From positions 62,001-126,000 of the forward strand of contig CAKPHC010000004.1 in NCBI GenBank assembly GCA_934155645.1: a stretch of DNA of 64,000 bases, given 5' to 3'. Positions 24,694-32,978 of this stretch are shown here, in pieces. This DNA is from an uncultured Bacilli bacterium (lineage in GTDB: Bacteria > Bacillota_I > Bacilli_A > RF39 > UBA660). The position numbers and the translations under genes were made by a program. Below the pieces are notes generated by a model that was not told where the DNA came from, made no database searches, and saw nothing but the letters and a program-made list of their open reading frames with translations. Positions within the stretch are counted from its first letter, which is position 1. Each line of letters opens with the position of its first letter.

Positions 24694-26628
24694 ATGTTTA
24701 ATATACAAAATAGAAGATATACAGGAAACAAGTATAAGCTCATGGATTGGATTTCTAAGCTTATTAAAGATAACTGTTTTGATTGTCATTCATTCTTTGA
24801 TGTATTTGCAGGCACTGGTTCTGTATCAGATTATATTTTTGAAAAATATGATAGATTTATAATGAATGATTTTCTATATTCAAATAATGTAATATATAAT
24901 GGATTTTTTTTAAACAAAAAATATGATATAAATAAAATATATAAAATCAAAGAAGTGTATAATAACCTAAGTAGCAACAAGCTTAGAGAGAATTATGTTT
25001 CAAAAAATTTTGGTGATAAATTTTTTAATAGAAATGATGCAAAAAAAATAGGGTACATAAGACAGGATATCGAGAATAAGTATAAAAATAAATATATTAA
25101 TGAAAAAGAATATTATATTTTATTATCATCCTTACTATATTCTTTTGATCGAATTGCAAATACATGTGGTCATTATGATGCTTATAGAAAATTGAAAAAT
25201 ATTCCGGAAAGTTTTATATTTGAAACAATAAATCCTAAAAATATAAGCGATAAAAAACTTGTTGAAATATATAGGACTGATTCGAATGAATTGTCAAAAA
25301 CAATAAAGGCTGATATAGCATATATAGATCCACCATATAATTCTAGACAATATAGTAGATTTTATCATGTGATGGAAAATATTGTTCAATGGAAAAAGCC
25401 CAAATTATATGGGACAGCAATGAAGCCTAAAGAAGAAAATATGTCTGAATATTGTAAAGTTACTGCTCCTATTGTATTTAATGATTTAATTCAAAATCTA
25501 AATGTTAAATATATAGTAGTTTCCTATAATAATACTTATGATTCAAAAAGTTCTTCTTCTAAAAATAAAATTACATTAGATGAAATCGAAACTATCCTAT
25601 CTAATAAAGGTGAAACAAAAAGATTTGAAAAAAGATATAAGGCTTTTAATACCGGTAAAACAGAATTAAAAAATCACAAAGAATACATTTTTATAACAAA
25701 GGTTAAACCAGAAATTAAAAAAGAAATTTCATATAGATCACCATTATTTTATGTTGGTGATAAATATAAATTAATGCCAGAAATTAAAAAATATATTCCA
25801 GTTAATATAAATAACTATATTGAACCATTTGTTGGTGGAGGTAGCTCATTTTTAAATGTACGGGCAAATAATTATTATGTTAATGATATTGATTCATATA
25901 TCATTAATATCCATAAAGAATTGTTTAAGTATGTTAATCATAAAGAAGATTTTTTTAGTAAAATTTTTAAATTAATAAGTAAATATAATTTATCTTGTTC
26001 TTATAATGGACATTTAGTTCCAGAAGAATTAAAAAGACAATATAAGAAAACTTATTATGCCAAGTATAATAAACAAAGCTATTTAAAACTTAGAAATGAT
26101 TATAATTTAAATAAAAGCGATAATTTGAAATTATATCTATTGTTAATATATGGATTTAATCATATGACAAGATTTAATTCAAAAGGTGAATTCAATTTGC
26201 CTGTCGGTAATGTAGATTTTAACAGTAATGTTTATAACTCTTTAAATTATTATTTTGATTATATACAAAATATTAATATAAAGTATTATAATTTGGACTA
26301 TAAAGATTTTTTAAATTCTCTAAAAATTGGAAAAAATGATTATGTTTTACTTGATCCACCATATTTAATTAGTCAAAGTGAGTATAATAAATTATGGAAT
26401 GAGAAACACGAAAAAGAATTATATGAATTTTTAGATAAACTTGATGCAAGGGGAATAAAATTTGGAATAACAAATTTGGTTTATCATAAAGGCAAAAAAA
26501 ATGATATTTTTTACAAATGGTCCAAAAAATATTTTGTTCATGAAATAACTAGTAATTATATTAGTTATAATGATAATACACTAAAAACAAGTTCTAAGGA
26601 GGTGTTTGTAACTAATTATGACAAATAG
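24694..26628 (+). CDS. Fused two-domain adenine-specific DNA methyltransferase (type IIS)
   Basis: A 644-aa fusion of two Dam/MboIIA-class N6-adenine methyltransferases. First half: RRYTGNKYKLMDWI, SAM motif FAGTGSVSD and catalytic DPPYNSRQY. Second half: FYVGDKYKLMPEIKKYI, FVGGGSSF and catalytic DPPYLIS, plus FNHMTRFNSKGEFNLPVG (target-recognition side). One domain per strand is the arrangement of M.FokI-like enzymes that protect asymmetric sites, and the length matches that enzyme closely. It overlaps the endonuclease gene by 11 bases. RBS AGGAGG. It modifies host DNA against the partner nuclease. The recognition sequence cannot be read from the protein. Confidence 0.9.
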   Translation: MFNIQNRRYTGNKYKLMDWISKLIKDNCFDCHSFFDVFAGTGSVSDYIFEKYDRFIMNDFLYSNNVIYNGFFLNKKYDINKIYKIKEVYNNLSSNKLRENYVSKNFGDKFFNRNDAKKIGYIRQDIENKYKNKYINEKEYYILLSSLLYSFDRIANTCGHYDAYRKLKNIPESFIFETINPKNISDKKLVEIYRTDSNELSKTIKADIAYIDPPYNSRQYSRFYHVMENIVQWKKPKLYGTAMKPKEENMSEYCKVTAPIVFNDLIQNLNVKYIVVSYNNTYDSKSSSSKNKITLDEIETILSNKGETKRFEKRYKAFNTGKTELKNHKEYIFITKVKPEIKKEISYRSPLFYVGDKYKLMPEIKKYIPVNINNYIEPFVGGGSSFLNVRANNYYVNDIDSYIINIHKELFKYVNHKEDFFSKIFKLISKYNLSCSYNGHLVPEELKRQYKKTYYAKYNKQSYLKLRNDYNLNKSDNLKLYLLLIYGFNHMTRFNSKGEFNLPVGNVDFNSNVYNSLNYYFDYIQNINIKYYNLDYKDFLNSLKIGKNDYVLLDPPYLISQSEYNKLWNEKHEKELYEFLDKLDARGIKFGITNLVYHKGKKNDIFYKWSKKYFVHEITSNYISYNDNTLKTSSKEVFVTNYDK

Positions 26629-28174
26629 AAAATCTGAATATAAAGCTTTACTATTTAGTACAACAGTGAGGAATCCAGAAAGAATAAAGAATTATGTAAA
26701 AATGATATCAAATTATCAAAATAAATTATTAACTAATAATGTTATTATGCAAATAGTTAAAGATATAATAAAAAATAAATTATATTATACAAATTATGAA
26801 AGAAATAATCCATTGTTATGGATTATATATAATTCTGATGAAGAGTTTTCTGATGAACAAGTACAAGAAATTATTAATAATTCACCACAAGATCATAAAG
26901 AGGCTGGTTTTGATCATGGATGGCCATCAAGATTTGATACAATATTTAAAATTATAAAAGAATTTGGTTTTATTTATTATGAAATTAATAAGCCTATTGA
27001 AATATCCGAAACAGGTCAATTATTGATTAATTCTATTTCAAATAATAATCCAGAATTAGAAGAACAAGCATTTCTTAATACATTAGTTAAGTATCAAAGA
27101 AATAACCCTTTTAGAAGGGTTCTGAATGAAAATCAACCATTTACATTATTACTAAAAGTACTAAGAAAGTTGAAGGAATATCCAATAAAAGATAATGACA
27201 TGATATCAAAAAGAGAAGTAGCATTTATTATTTCTTCAGCATCGGATGATGAAAATCATATATATGAGCAAATAAAGAATTTAAGAGAAAAATTCGGCTT
27301 TGAATATAGTGATGATGTTATTTATGAAGAATGTTTAAAAGAATTACATGCGCAAGGAAGAGAAAAAAAGTTTAAAAAGAAAAATATACTAAAAGAGTTA
27401 CCAGATGATTTTATCAGAAAAATGAGGATGACTGGATTAATAACATTACGCGGATATGGTAGATTTATAGACTATAATGCTGAAGAGAAAGAAAAAATAG
27501 ATTATATTTTGAATAAATATAGTGGTTATTCTTCTAAATATGAAGATGAATATGATTATTATGTGTATATGTCAAAGATAGATAGTAGATTGATTAATAT
27601 ATCTAGCAAAAAAAATACTATTACAATAGAAGAATCCATTGATAAATGGACTGAATATTTCAATTGGGAAACAATAAAAAAGGAATTAAGTATATTGTCA
27701 TCAAATAGAAAATCAAAACACGATATATTGAAGTTTATTGATGAGCCAACTAGACTAGAATTCTTGACAAGTATAGCTTTAAAAAAATGGTTTGTTGATT
27801 TAATTGTAAAACCTAACTATTTAATTGATGATGAAGGATTGCCTAGAAGGCATGCAGGAGGTGGGATGCCTGACATCATATGTTATGATGACAATAATTA
27901 TTCATTGCTTGAAGTTACATTGCTTACTGGAAATCAACAATGTGTAAGAGAACTTCCATCAGTCGGTGATCACTTAAGAGATGCGGTAAAATATAATGAA
28001 GATGCTTTTACTATATTTATTGCACCAACAATCCATCGCAGAAGTTATGAATACGCTGAATTTTTAAATTTTAAAGACGGATTATCAATTGTTTTATGCA
28101 CAATTATGCAATTTGCTAGTACAATTGAATCGGGAATAGAATTCAATAAGATTAAGAATGTTGTGGAGTGTTAA
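26618..28174 (+). CDS. AlwI-family type IIS restriction endonuclease
   Basis: A 518-aa enzyme whose N-terminus LFSTTVRNPERIKNYVKMI matches the AlwI family (AlwI, PleI, MlyI and relatives), which cut a few bases outside short asymmetric sites. The C-terminal catalytic region has PTRLEFLTSIALK, GGGMPDIIC (Pro418-Asp419) and LLEVTL (Glu432-x-Thr434): a PD-ExK-type core in which Thr stands where Lys is usual. It is coupled to the methyltransferase by an 11-base overlap, with AAGGAGGTG upstream inside the methyltransferase gene, so nuclease synthesis follows methylase synthesis. Members recognise sites such as GGATC or GAGTC; which applies here is unknown. Confidence 0.88.
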   Translation: MTNRKSEYKALLFSTTVRNPERIKNYVKMISNYQNKLLTNNVIMQIVKDIIKNKLYYTNYERNNPLLWIIYNSDEEFSDEQVQEIINNSPQDHKEAGFDHGWPSRFDTIFKIIKEFGFIYYEINKPIEISETGQLLINSISNNNPELEEQAFLNTLVKYQRNNPFRRVLNENQPFTLLLKVLRKLKEYPIKDNDMISKREVAFIISSASDDENHIYEQIKNLREKFGFEYSDDVIYEECLKELHAQGREKKFKKKNILKELPDDFIRKMRMTGLITLRGYGRFIDYNAEEKEKIDYILNKYSGYSSKYEDEYDYYVYMSKIDSRLINISSKKNTITIEESIDKWTEYFNWETIKKELSILSSNRKSKHDILKFIDEPTRLEFLTSIALKKWFVDLIVKPNYLIDDEGLPRRHAGGGMPDIICYDDNNYSLLEVTLLTGNQQCVRELPSVGDHLRDAVKYNEDAFTIFIAPTIHRRSYEYAEFLNFKDGLSIVLCTIMQFASTIESGIEFNKIKNVVEC

Positions 28175-28224
28175 AAAATATATATGAACTAAATCAGGTT
28201 AAATGCATAAAAAGATTTATAGCG

Positions 28225-28253
28225 TTGAAATTTTTGTAAAAATTTGCTATAAT
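28225..28253 (+). promoter_or_regulatory. Strong extended -10 promoter of a candidate small RNA
   Basis: TTGAAA (28225-28230), 17-base spacer, TATAAT (28248-28253) preceded by TGC (extended -10). Predicted start near 28260. No ORF begins within the next 200 bases. Confidence 0.75.
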
Positions 28254-28259
28254 TAAATT

Positions 28260-28430
28260 AGGGTACGACGAGTGTACTCGAGAAAAGTCGACTTTTACTT
28301 AAAGAAGTTTATGCAATGTTCTTATAAAGAACTTAACAAGAATGAAGTGCCAAAATTAAATGGAAGTACTAGAGTATTTCTAGAATTGCTGTGTTATTCT
28401 TTGTTCAGTTCTTTTTCTTATGCTCTAAAA
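28260..28430 (+). ncRNA. Candidate structured small RNA or long leader in the defence island
   Basis: This is the longest gene-free stretch of the element (28175-28474). Downstream of the strong promoter come successive inverted repeats: CGAGT-GT-ACTCG (28270-28281), AAAAGTCGACTTTT (28283-28296), GTTCTT-ATA-AAGAAC (28318-28332), CTAGA-GTATT-TCTAG (28370-28384), and a T-rich GTTCTTTTTC near 28408-28417 that could pair with AAAGAAC and terminate transcription. No start codon with an RBS follows until 28475. It may be a free small RNA, or a leader controlling the HTH gene. I recognise no known RNA family. The 3' boundary is uncertain. Confidence 0.5.
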
Positions 28431-28474
28431 GACTGATAAGAATAAATTATTAAGGTAATCTTATATCAATAAAT

Positions 28475-29000
28475 ATGGAAAGAGATATTGAACCTTTTAT
28501 TAAATTAGTTTTTCCAACAAGTATATTAGGAGATTATAATTTAACACCACTTGAAAGATTACTATTAATTTACATTTTGTCACTTTGCAAAAAATATGGA
28601 TATTGTTGGGCTACTAACGAATTTTTTAGTAATAATTTTAATGTTAGTAAGCAAACAATATCAAAGAGTATAAGTAGTTTATTTAATTATGGTTATATTG
28701 TTTTACAGTATGATAAGAAAGAAAAAAATAATTTCAAAAGAAAAATTATGGTATCAGAAGTATTCAAAAAAAAGAATATCAGATATTCAAAAAAATCTTA
28801 ATACAAGTAATCAAGAAAACTTTAAACAATATAATAAAAATAATAATATGAGAAAAAATATAGGTCCTGTTATAGAATATGATAATGAAGGTAATATCAT
28901 ATCTTGGAATGGTAAACCTACTGTATCAGAACCTATGAGTAAAGAAGAAATAAAAGAATTAGAAGCATTAATAAATGAAATAACAAAAGGAGATGAATAA
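28475..29000 (+). pseudogene. Frameshifted helix-turn-helix replication/regulatory protein
   Basis: The first frame (28475-28801) encodes a 108-aa winged-helix protein of the kind found in plasmids and integrative elements (FIKLVFPTSIL, LTPLERLLLIYIL, NVSKQTISKSISSLFNYGYI). A second, +1-shifted frame continues the typical Asn/Lys linker (ISDIQKNLNTSNQENFKQY) and ends at 29000. Removing one A from the A8 run at 28766-28773 joins them into one ~175-aa protein. So the gene is broken by a 1-base insertion in a homopolymer, or shifts frame during expression, or the base is a sequencing error. Alternatively the second part could start at ATG 28848 as a separate 50-aa ORF. The start has only a weak RBS. 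Confidence 0.55.
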
Positions 29001-29041
29001 TTAATTGGTTAACAAAGTCATACATTATAAAGAGGTGACTT

Positions 29042-29134
29042 ATGTTTAATATAAAAGAAACATTTAAAAAAGATTCTCCTGATTTAATCTTGTTGATAAC
29101 TAATTATATAAAAAGTGTGATGAATAATGTGTAG
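29042..29134 (+). CDS. Small ORF (30 aa) upstream of the serine recombinase
   Basis: ATG 29042 has AGAGGTGA directly upstream. The peptide begins MFNIKETFKKDSPDLILLIT and ends in a charged tail. It lies between the broken HTH gene and the integrase. Small proteins beside large serine integrases are sometimes excision factors, but at 30 aa this is speculative. It could also be a leader peptide. No family recognised. Confidence 0.3.
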   Translation: MFNIKETFKKDSPDLILLITNYIKSVMNNV

Positions 29135-29210
29135 AACGATGGCGATATATTGTATTTTTATGGTACAATATATTTGGCTTTAATATGTTATACATAAGAA
29201 AGGAGTATAA

Positions 29211-30800
29211 ATGTATAACACTTTAATACAGATGCCAGAGTTTTACAAAGCAGGAATATATATAAGATTATCTGAAGCAGATGAAGGGAAAGCTTACGAA
29301 TCTGATAGTGAGAGTGTCCTTAATCAAAGAAATATGCTAATGAATTTTGTAAAAGAAAAGAGTTTTATCTTTGTAGGAGAATATGTTGATGATGGTTTTT
29401 CTGGTACTGATTTTGATAGACCGGGATTTAACAAAATGATGGAAGACATCAAAAATAAAGTTATCAATCTTGTAATAGTAAAAGACTTATCAAGACTTGG
29501 GAGAGATCATGTTATGACTGGATATTATGTGGAAACGTTCTTCCCTGAAAATGGAATAAGATTCATTTCTATGCAAGAAGGTTATGATAATGCTTTAAAT
29601 CAAGCAAGTAATGATTCTTCAACCTTTATAATAGCTTGTAATGATTACTATAGTAAACAAAACTCAGTTAAAATAAGGAATGTTTTAAATGATAAAAGAA
29701 AAAATGGTAAGTTTATTGGTAGTGCTCCAAGTTATGGTTTTTTAAGAGATCCGGAAGATAAAGGGCATTTAATACCAGATCCTGAATATGCACCAGTAGT
29801 TAAGAAAATATTTGATATGGCATATAAAGGAGTAGGCTTATCCGAGATAACAACTTATCTAAATGATAATAAGATTAAAACACCAAGTAGTCTTAAAAGA
29901 AAAAATGCTCATGCTAATAATAAATATAATCCAATGTGGACTATATCTTCTGTAAAAAAAATTCTTAAAAATCAAATGTATGTTGGTGATATGGTTCAAA
30001 GTGTTCAAACTAAAGTGTCTTATAAATCAAAAAAGAAAAAGGCATTACCTAGAGCAAATTGGAGTATTGTTAAAAATACTCATGAACCTCTTGTTGATAG
30101 AGTTATATTTGAAAAGGTTCAAAATAATGTTAAAAGGACTAATGTTACTAATAATACAAAAAGAGAAAAAAGACTATTTGAAAATTTGTTATATTGTAAG
30201 GAATGTGGTAATACATTAACTATTATTTATAGGAAAAATCATGACTATTGGACTATTAATTGTAATAGATATTCGAGAGATCCAAAAAGAAAAATGTGTT
30301 ATCCACATTTTATGCCTTATGATAAGCTAGAACAAGCATTATTAGATGTTATTAAGGGTACTTGTAAAAAATATATAGCCGCTATTAATGTATCCAATAT
30401 AGCAAGTGAGATTAATAATAAGAAAAGAAATGATTCTAAGCTAAAGGAAAAAATAAATGAGTTACAGAATAAAGAAAAAGAATATCTAAGTAAATTGGAT
30501 ATGCTTTATGAAGATAAGTTTAAAGGCATAGTATCAGATGAAATGTATAAAAGAATAGCAAATGATACAGAAGTTTTACTAACTAAATTACGTAGTGAAA
30601 TAAATAAATTAAGAGCAGATACAAAGGTAATTAAAAATAAGACTGATGATTTAAAATGCTATGAAGATAAAATAAAATCTTTAATTGATATTGAAAATCC
30701 TACAAGAGAATTAATGCAAACTATTATTGATAAAATAGTTATAGATAAAGATAAAAATATTGAAATAATTTACAAATTTAGTATATTAAATAATATTTAA
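29211..30800 (+). CDS. Large serine recombinase (element integrase)
   Basis: A 529-aa large serine recombinase that would integrate and, with a directionality factor, excise the element. N-terminal resolvase domain with catalytic Ser21 (YIRLSEAD), the YVDDGFSGTDFDRPGF loop and VKDLSRLGRDH; recombinase domain (~190-310) with FIGSAPSYGFLRD and NKIKTPSS; zinc ribbon with CKECGN and a later Cys pair (NCNRY, KMCYPHF); and a coiled coil (about 400-470) that normally controls synapsis of att sites. RBS AAAGGAG. It is near the right end, facing attR, and its attachment-site dyad is visible at the junctions. An imperfect hairpin without a T-run follows the stop. Confidence 0.95.
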   Translation: MYNTLIQMPEFYKAGIYIRLSEADEGKAYESDSESVLNQRNMLMNFVKEKSFIFVGEYVDDGFSGTDFDRPGFNKMMEDIKNKVINLVIVKDLSRLGRDHVMTGYYVETFFPENGIRFISMQEGYDNALNQASNDSSTFIIACNDYYSKQNSVKIRNVLNDKRKNGKFIGSAPSYGFLRDPEDKGHLIPDPEYAPVVKKIFDMAYKGVGLSEITTYLNDNKIKTPSSLKRKNAHANNKYNPMWTISSVKKILKNQMYVGDMVQSVQTKVSYKSKKKKALPRANWSIVKNTHEPLVDRVIFEKVQNNVKRTNVTNNTKREKRLFENLLYCKECGNTLTIIYRKNHDYWTINCNRYSRDPKRKMCYPHFMPYDKLEQALLDVIKGTCKKYIAAINVSNIASEINNKKRNDSKLKEKINELQNKEKEYLSKLDMLYEDKFKGIVSDEMYKRIANDTEVLLTKLRSEINKLRADTKVIKNKTDDLKCYEDKIKSLIDIENPTRELMQTIIDKIVIDKDKNIEIIYKFSILNNI

Positions 30801-30862
30801 ACTTTGCTCCTTTTGGAACAAAGTAAACATAGAATAGATGAACTACTTATAGGGGGGACAAA

Positions 30863-31714
30863 ATGGAAGAAAAAGATATGATATTTATTGAACAATTAGT
30901 AAAGACAAATTTTGTAAAACCAATGAGAAGATATATAAAGAAATATTTAAAGAATTTATCTGTTACAGAAAATATTAGCATTGAAACAATCAATTTATTG
31001 CAACAGGCTAATAATACAATTAGTAATGTTTATAAACTTTTAAGAAAAAAAGACTTAGTTGATTCTGCAACGTTGATGCGTTCTTGCATGGAAAAAATAA
31101 TGATGTCAATGATGATATATTTTGATCCAAAGAATACATTTGAAGAATTTAAGAATTTAGAAAAATGTGGCAAAACAGATAATACACGCCCTACTGCAAT
31201 ACTAAAGAATTTTAAATTTAAATTAAAAGAGATTAACTCTATTTTATTTGAAGAATTTGAAGATGATGAATTACAATTACTGTTGGAAGAGACTTATGAA
31301 AAATTATGTTTATATACACATAGCTCAATTGTAGTTAGTATGATGATAGAAGTAAATAGAAACAAAGATGAGGATTTATTTGCTTTATATTTTTATCTGA
31401 TTGCTTATTTTTTAGAATTATTAATATATTCATCTTTAAAATATTTAATTGCTGACAAAAAAGATCATATAGATGCTTTTTGTATATTTATGGGATTTGT
31501 ATTATTGTGTTCAAAAGTAGACAAAAATAAATTAACTGAAGATTATACTAATAAATATAAAGAATATCTTCATTGGGAGATTAATGAACATTTTTCAGAT
31601 AAATATAAAGGTATATTAGAAAAAATGAAAATTGATTGTTCAATTTTACAACAAGAGATAAATGAAAATAAAAAAGTAATTGAAAATTATATAATGGATT
31701 TAGCAAAAAAATAA
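30863..31714 (+). CDS. Unknown helical protein at the right end of the element (283 aa)
   Basis: ATG 30863 follows AGGGGGGA. The protein is all-helical in appearance, with KLLRKKDLVDSATLMRSCMEKIMMSMMIY, a pattern recalling DUF5677-type proteins (helical, often found with defence genes); a hydrophobic stretch FALYFYLIAYFLELLIY (about 173-189), and a Lys/Glu-rich C-terminus. I cannot assign a function. It ends only 5 bases before the GTTACACA attachment repeat, so it is the last gene of the element and a plausible extra defence or accessory factor. Confidence 0.55.
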   Translation: MEEKDMIFIEQLVKTNFVKPMRRYIKKYLKNLSVTENISIETINLLQQANNTISNVYKLLRKKDLVDSATLMRSCMEKIMMSMMIYFDPKNTFEEFKNLEKCGKTDNTRPTAILKNFKFKLKEINSILFEEFEDDELQLLLEETYEKLCLYTHSSIVVSMMIEVNRNKDEDLFALYFYLIAYFLELLIYSSLKYLIADKKDHIDAFCIFMGFVLLCSKVDKNKLTEDYTNKYKEYLHWEINEHFSDKYKGILEKMKIDCSILQQEINENKKVIENYIMDLAKK

Positions 31715-31718
31715 AAAC

Positions 31719-31741
31719 GTTACACAATGACCATCACCAGG
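31719..31741. repeat. Right attachment junction (attR), element-side half
   Basis: GTTACACA (31719-31726), then ATGACCATCACCA, then the GG core (31740-31741). Compared with the reverse complement of the left half, 16 of 21 positions are identical, as expected for the two arms of a serine-recombinase attP. Confidence 0.8.
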
Positions 31742-32867
31742 TGGCGAAGGCGCTGAAGTAGTCTATGCTCTTCGCAACGACCCAACATTAGCTAACAGTA
31801 TTCTTGAAGAAATAGGCTTAGAAGGTCAAAAAATACGTAAGGCATATCAAAGAAGATTACCTGAAAATCCATCAAAAGATTATTACTTCATTCAAAGACT
31901 AACTGGTGATACAGAATCATTACTTATCGAGTACGGCTTTATAGACAATCCTAACGATTTAAAAAAGTTGCAAAACAATTTACTTGACTATGGTGAAGCC
32001 GTAGTAAAGGCTGTTGCTAATTACATTGGAGTACCATATACTGCACCAGATGGTTCTAACTATAACACATACGTTGTACAAAGAGGAGACTCACTATATT
32101 CTATAGCAAATAAATATGGAGTTACAGTTGATGAACTTAAATTTGCAAATAACCTAACATCTAATCTCTTAACTATAGGCCAAAGATTAACGATTCCTAA
32201 ATTACCAGCCGATAATACTACTCCAGGTGATTATATAGTTTATACTGTTCAAAGTGGTGATACTCTATATAAAATAGCTAACCAGTACGGAACATCAGTC
32301 AACGACATAATAGAATTTAATCAATTACCAACTACTGTATTAGTTATAGGACAACAACTATTAATCCCAAATTCAAAATCAAGTCAAAATAATACATATA
32401 CAATTAAAAGAGGAGATTCTTTGTGGAAAATAGCAAACGAGTATGGAGTAACTGTTAATGAACTAATCCAAGCGAATAATTTAAATACAACTACTTTAAA
32501 AGTAGGAGATGTACTTATCATTCCAAGTAAAAATCAGTCAAATGCTCCATTACCATCACAACCAGAAGATAACGTAATTGAATATGTGGTTCGTCCAGGT
32601 GATAGTCTATACAGCATTGCTTTAAAATATGGAATAACTCCAAACGAATTGCAGTCATATAATAACCTTGCATCTACATTATTAGTAGTAGGGCAAATAC
32701 TTAGAATTCCTACTACCGAAAATTATGTTACATACTATGTTAAACCAGGTGACAGTTTATATAACATAGCAAGAGCTAATAACACAACAGTTGATGAAAT
32801 AAAAGCTCTTAATGGACTGACCTCAAATACATTAAGTATAGGGCAATTACTAATATTACCTAAATAA
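31742..32867 (+). CDS. N-acetylmuramoyl-L-alanine amidase, 3' part (rest of catalytic domain plus five LysM repeats)
   Basis: Continues the amidase begun at 18331. In the restored frame it reads GEGAEVVYALRNDP, supplies LLIEYGFIDNP with the catalytic Glu (residue 150 of the restored protein) and KSVANYI-like closing helix. Five LysM peptidoglycan-binding repeats follow, each with a GDSLY/GDTLY/GDSLW core (about residues 175-461). On its own it has no ATG or RBS at its start; an in-frame TTG at 31968 could only give a LysM protein and lacks an RBS. So the locus is silent for amidase activity unless the element is excised. A terminator follows. Confidence 0.85.
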
Positions 32868-32870
32868 TCA

Positions 32871-32896
32871 AAAATCTACACATCGTAGATTTTTTA
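32871..32896 (+). terminator. Rho-independent terminator of the amidase gene
   Basis: Stem AAAATCTAC / GTAGATTTT with an ACATC loop and trailing T-run. Confidence 0.85.
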
Positions 32897-32978
32897 CTTG
32901 CCTAAAATTATAAAAAGATTAAATGAGTTATTGTTTATTAATTTTTATTGTGCTATAATACTTACATACCTAGCAAAT

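Larger units (their letters stand above)
18589..31741. mobile_element. 13.15-kb integrative element (large serine recombinase) inserted in an amidase gene
   Basis: Boundaries are the GG dinucleotides at 18589-18590 and 31740-31741; removing one copy plus the intervening DNA fuses the two amidase fragments in frame. The element carries its integrase (29211-30800) near the right end. Cargo: a 110-aa ORF, a STAND-like NTPase with C-terminal nuclease, an AbiEi-like regulator plus Fic protein, a double-domain methyltransferase plus AlwI-like endonuclease, a frameshifted HTH protein and a 283-aa unknown. Base composition looks even more AT-rich than the flanks. No conjugation, capsid or tail genes are visible, so it is a small integrative element, possibly mobilised by others. 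Confidence 0.88.

Noticed and set aside
24659..24862. Additional gene in another frame at the Fic/methyltransferase border
   Set aside because: It lies wholly within the methyltransferase N-terminus, which has a clear RBS and motifs; treated as a shadow frame.
18589..31741. Prophage
   Set aside because: No capsid, portal, terminase, tail, lysis or packaging genes are visible; only an integrase and defence-type cargo.
31968..32867. Independent LysM protein starting at TTG 31968
   Set aside because: No RBS precedes it, the coding pattern continues upstream to the attR junction, and the upstream codons match the missing part of the amidase.
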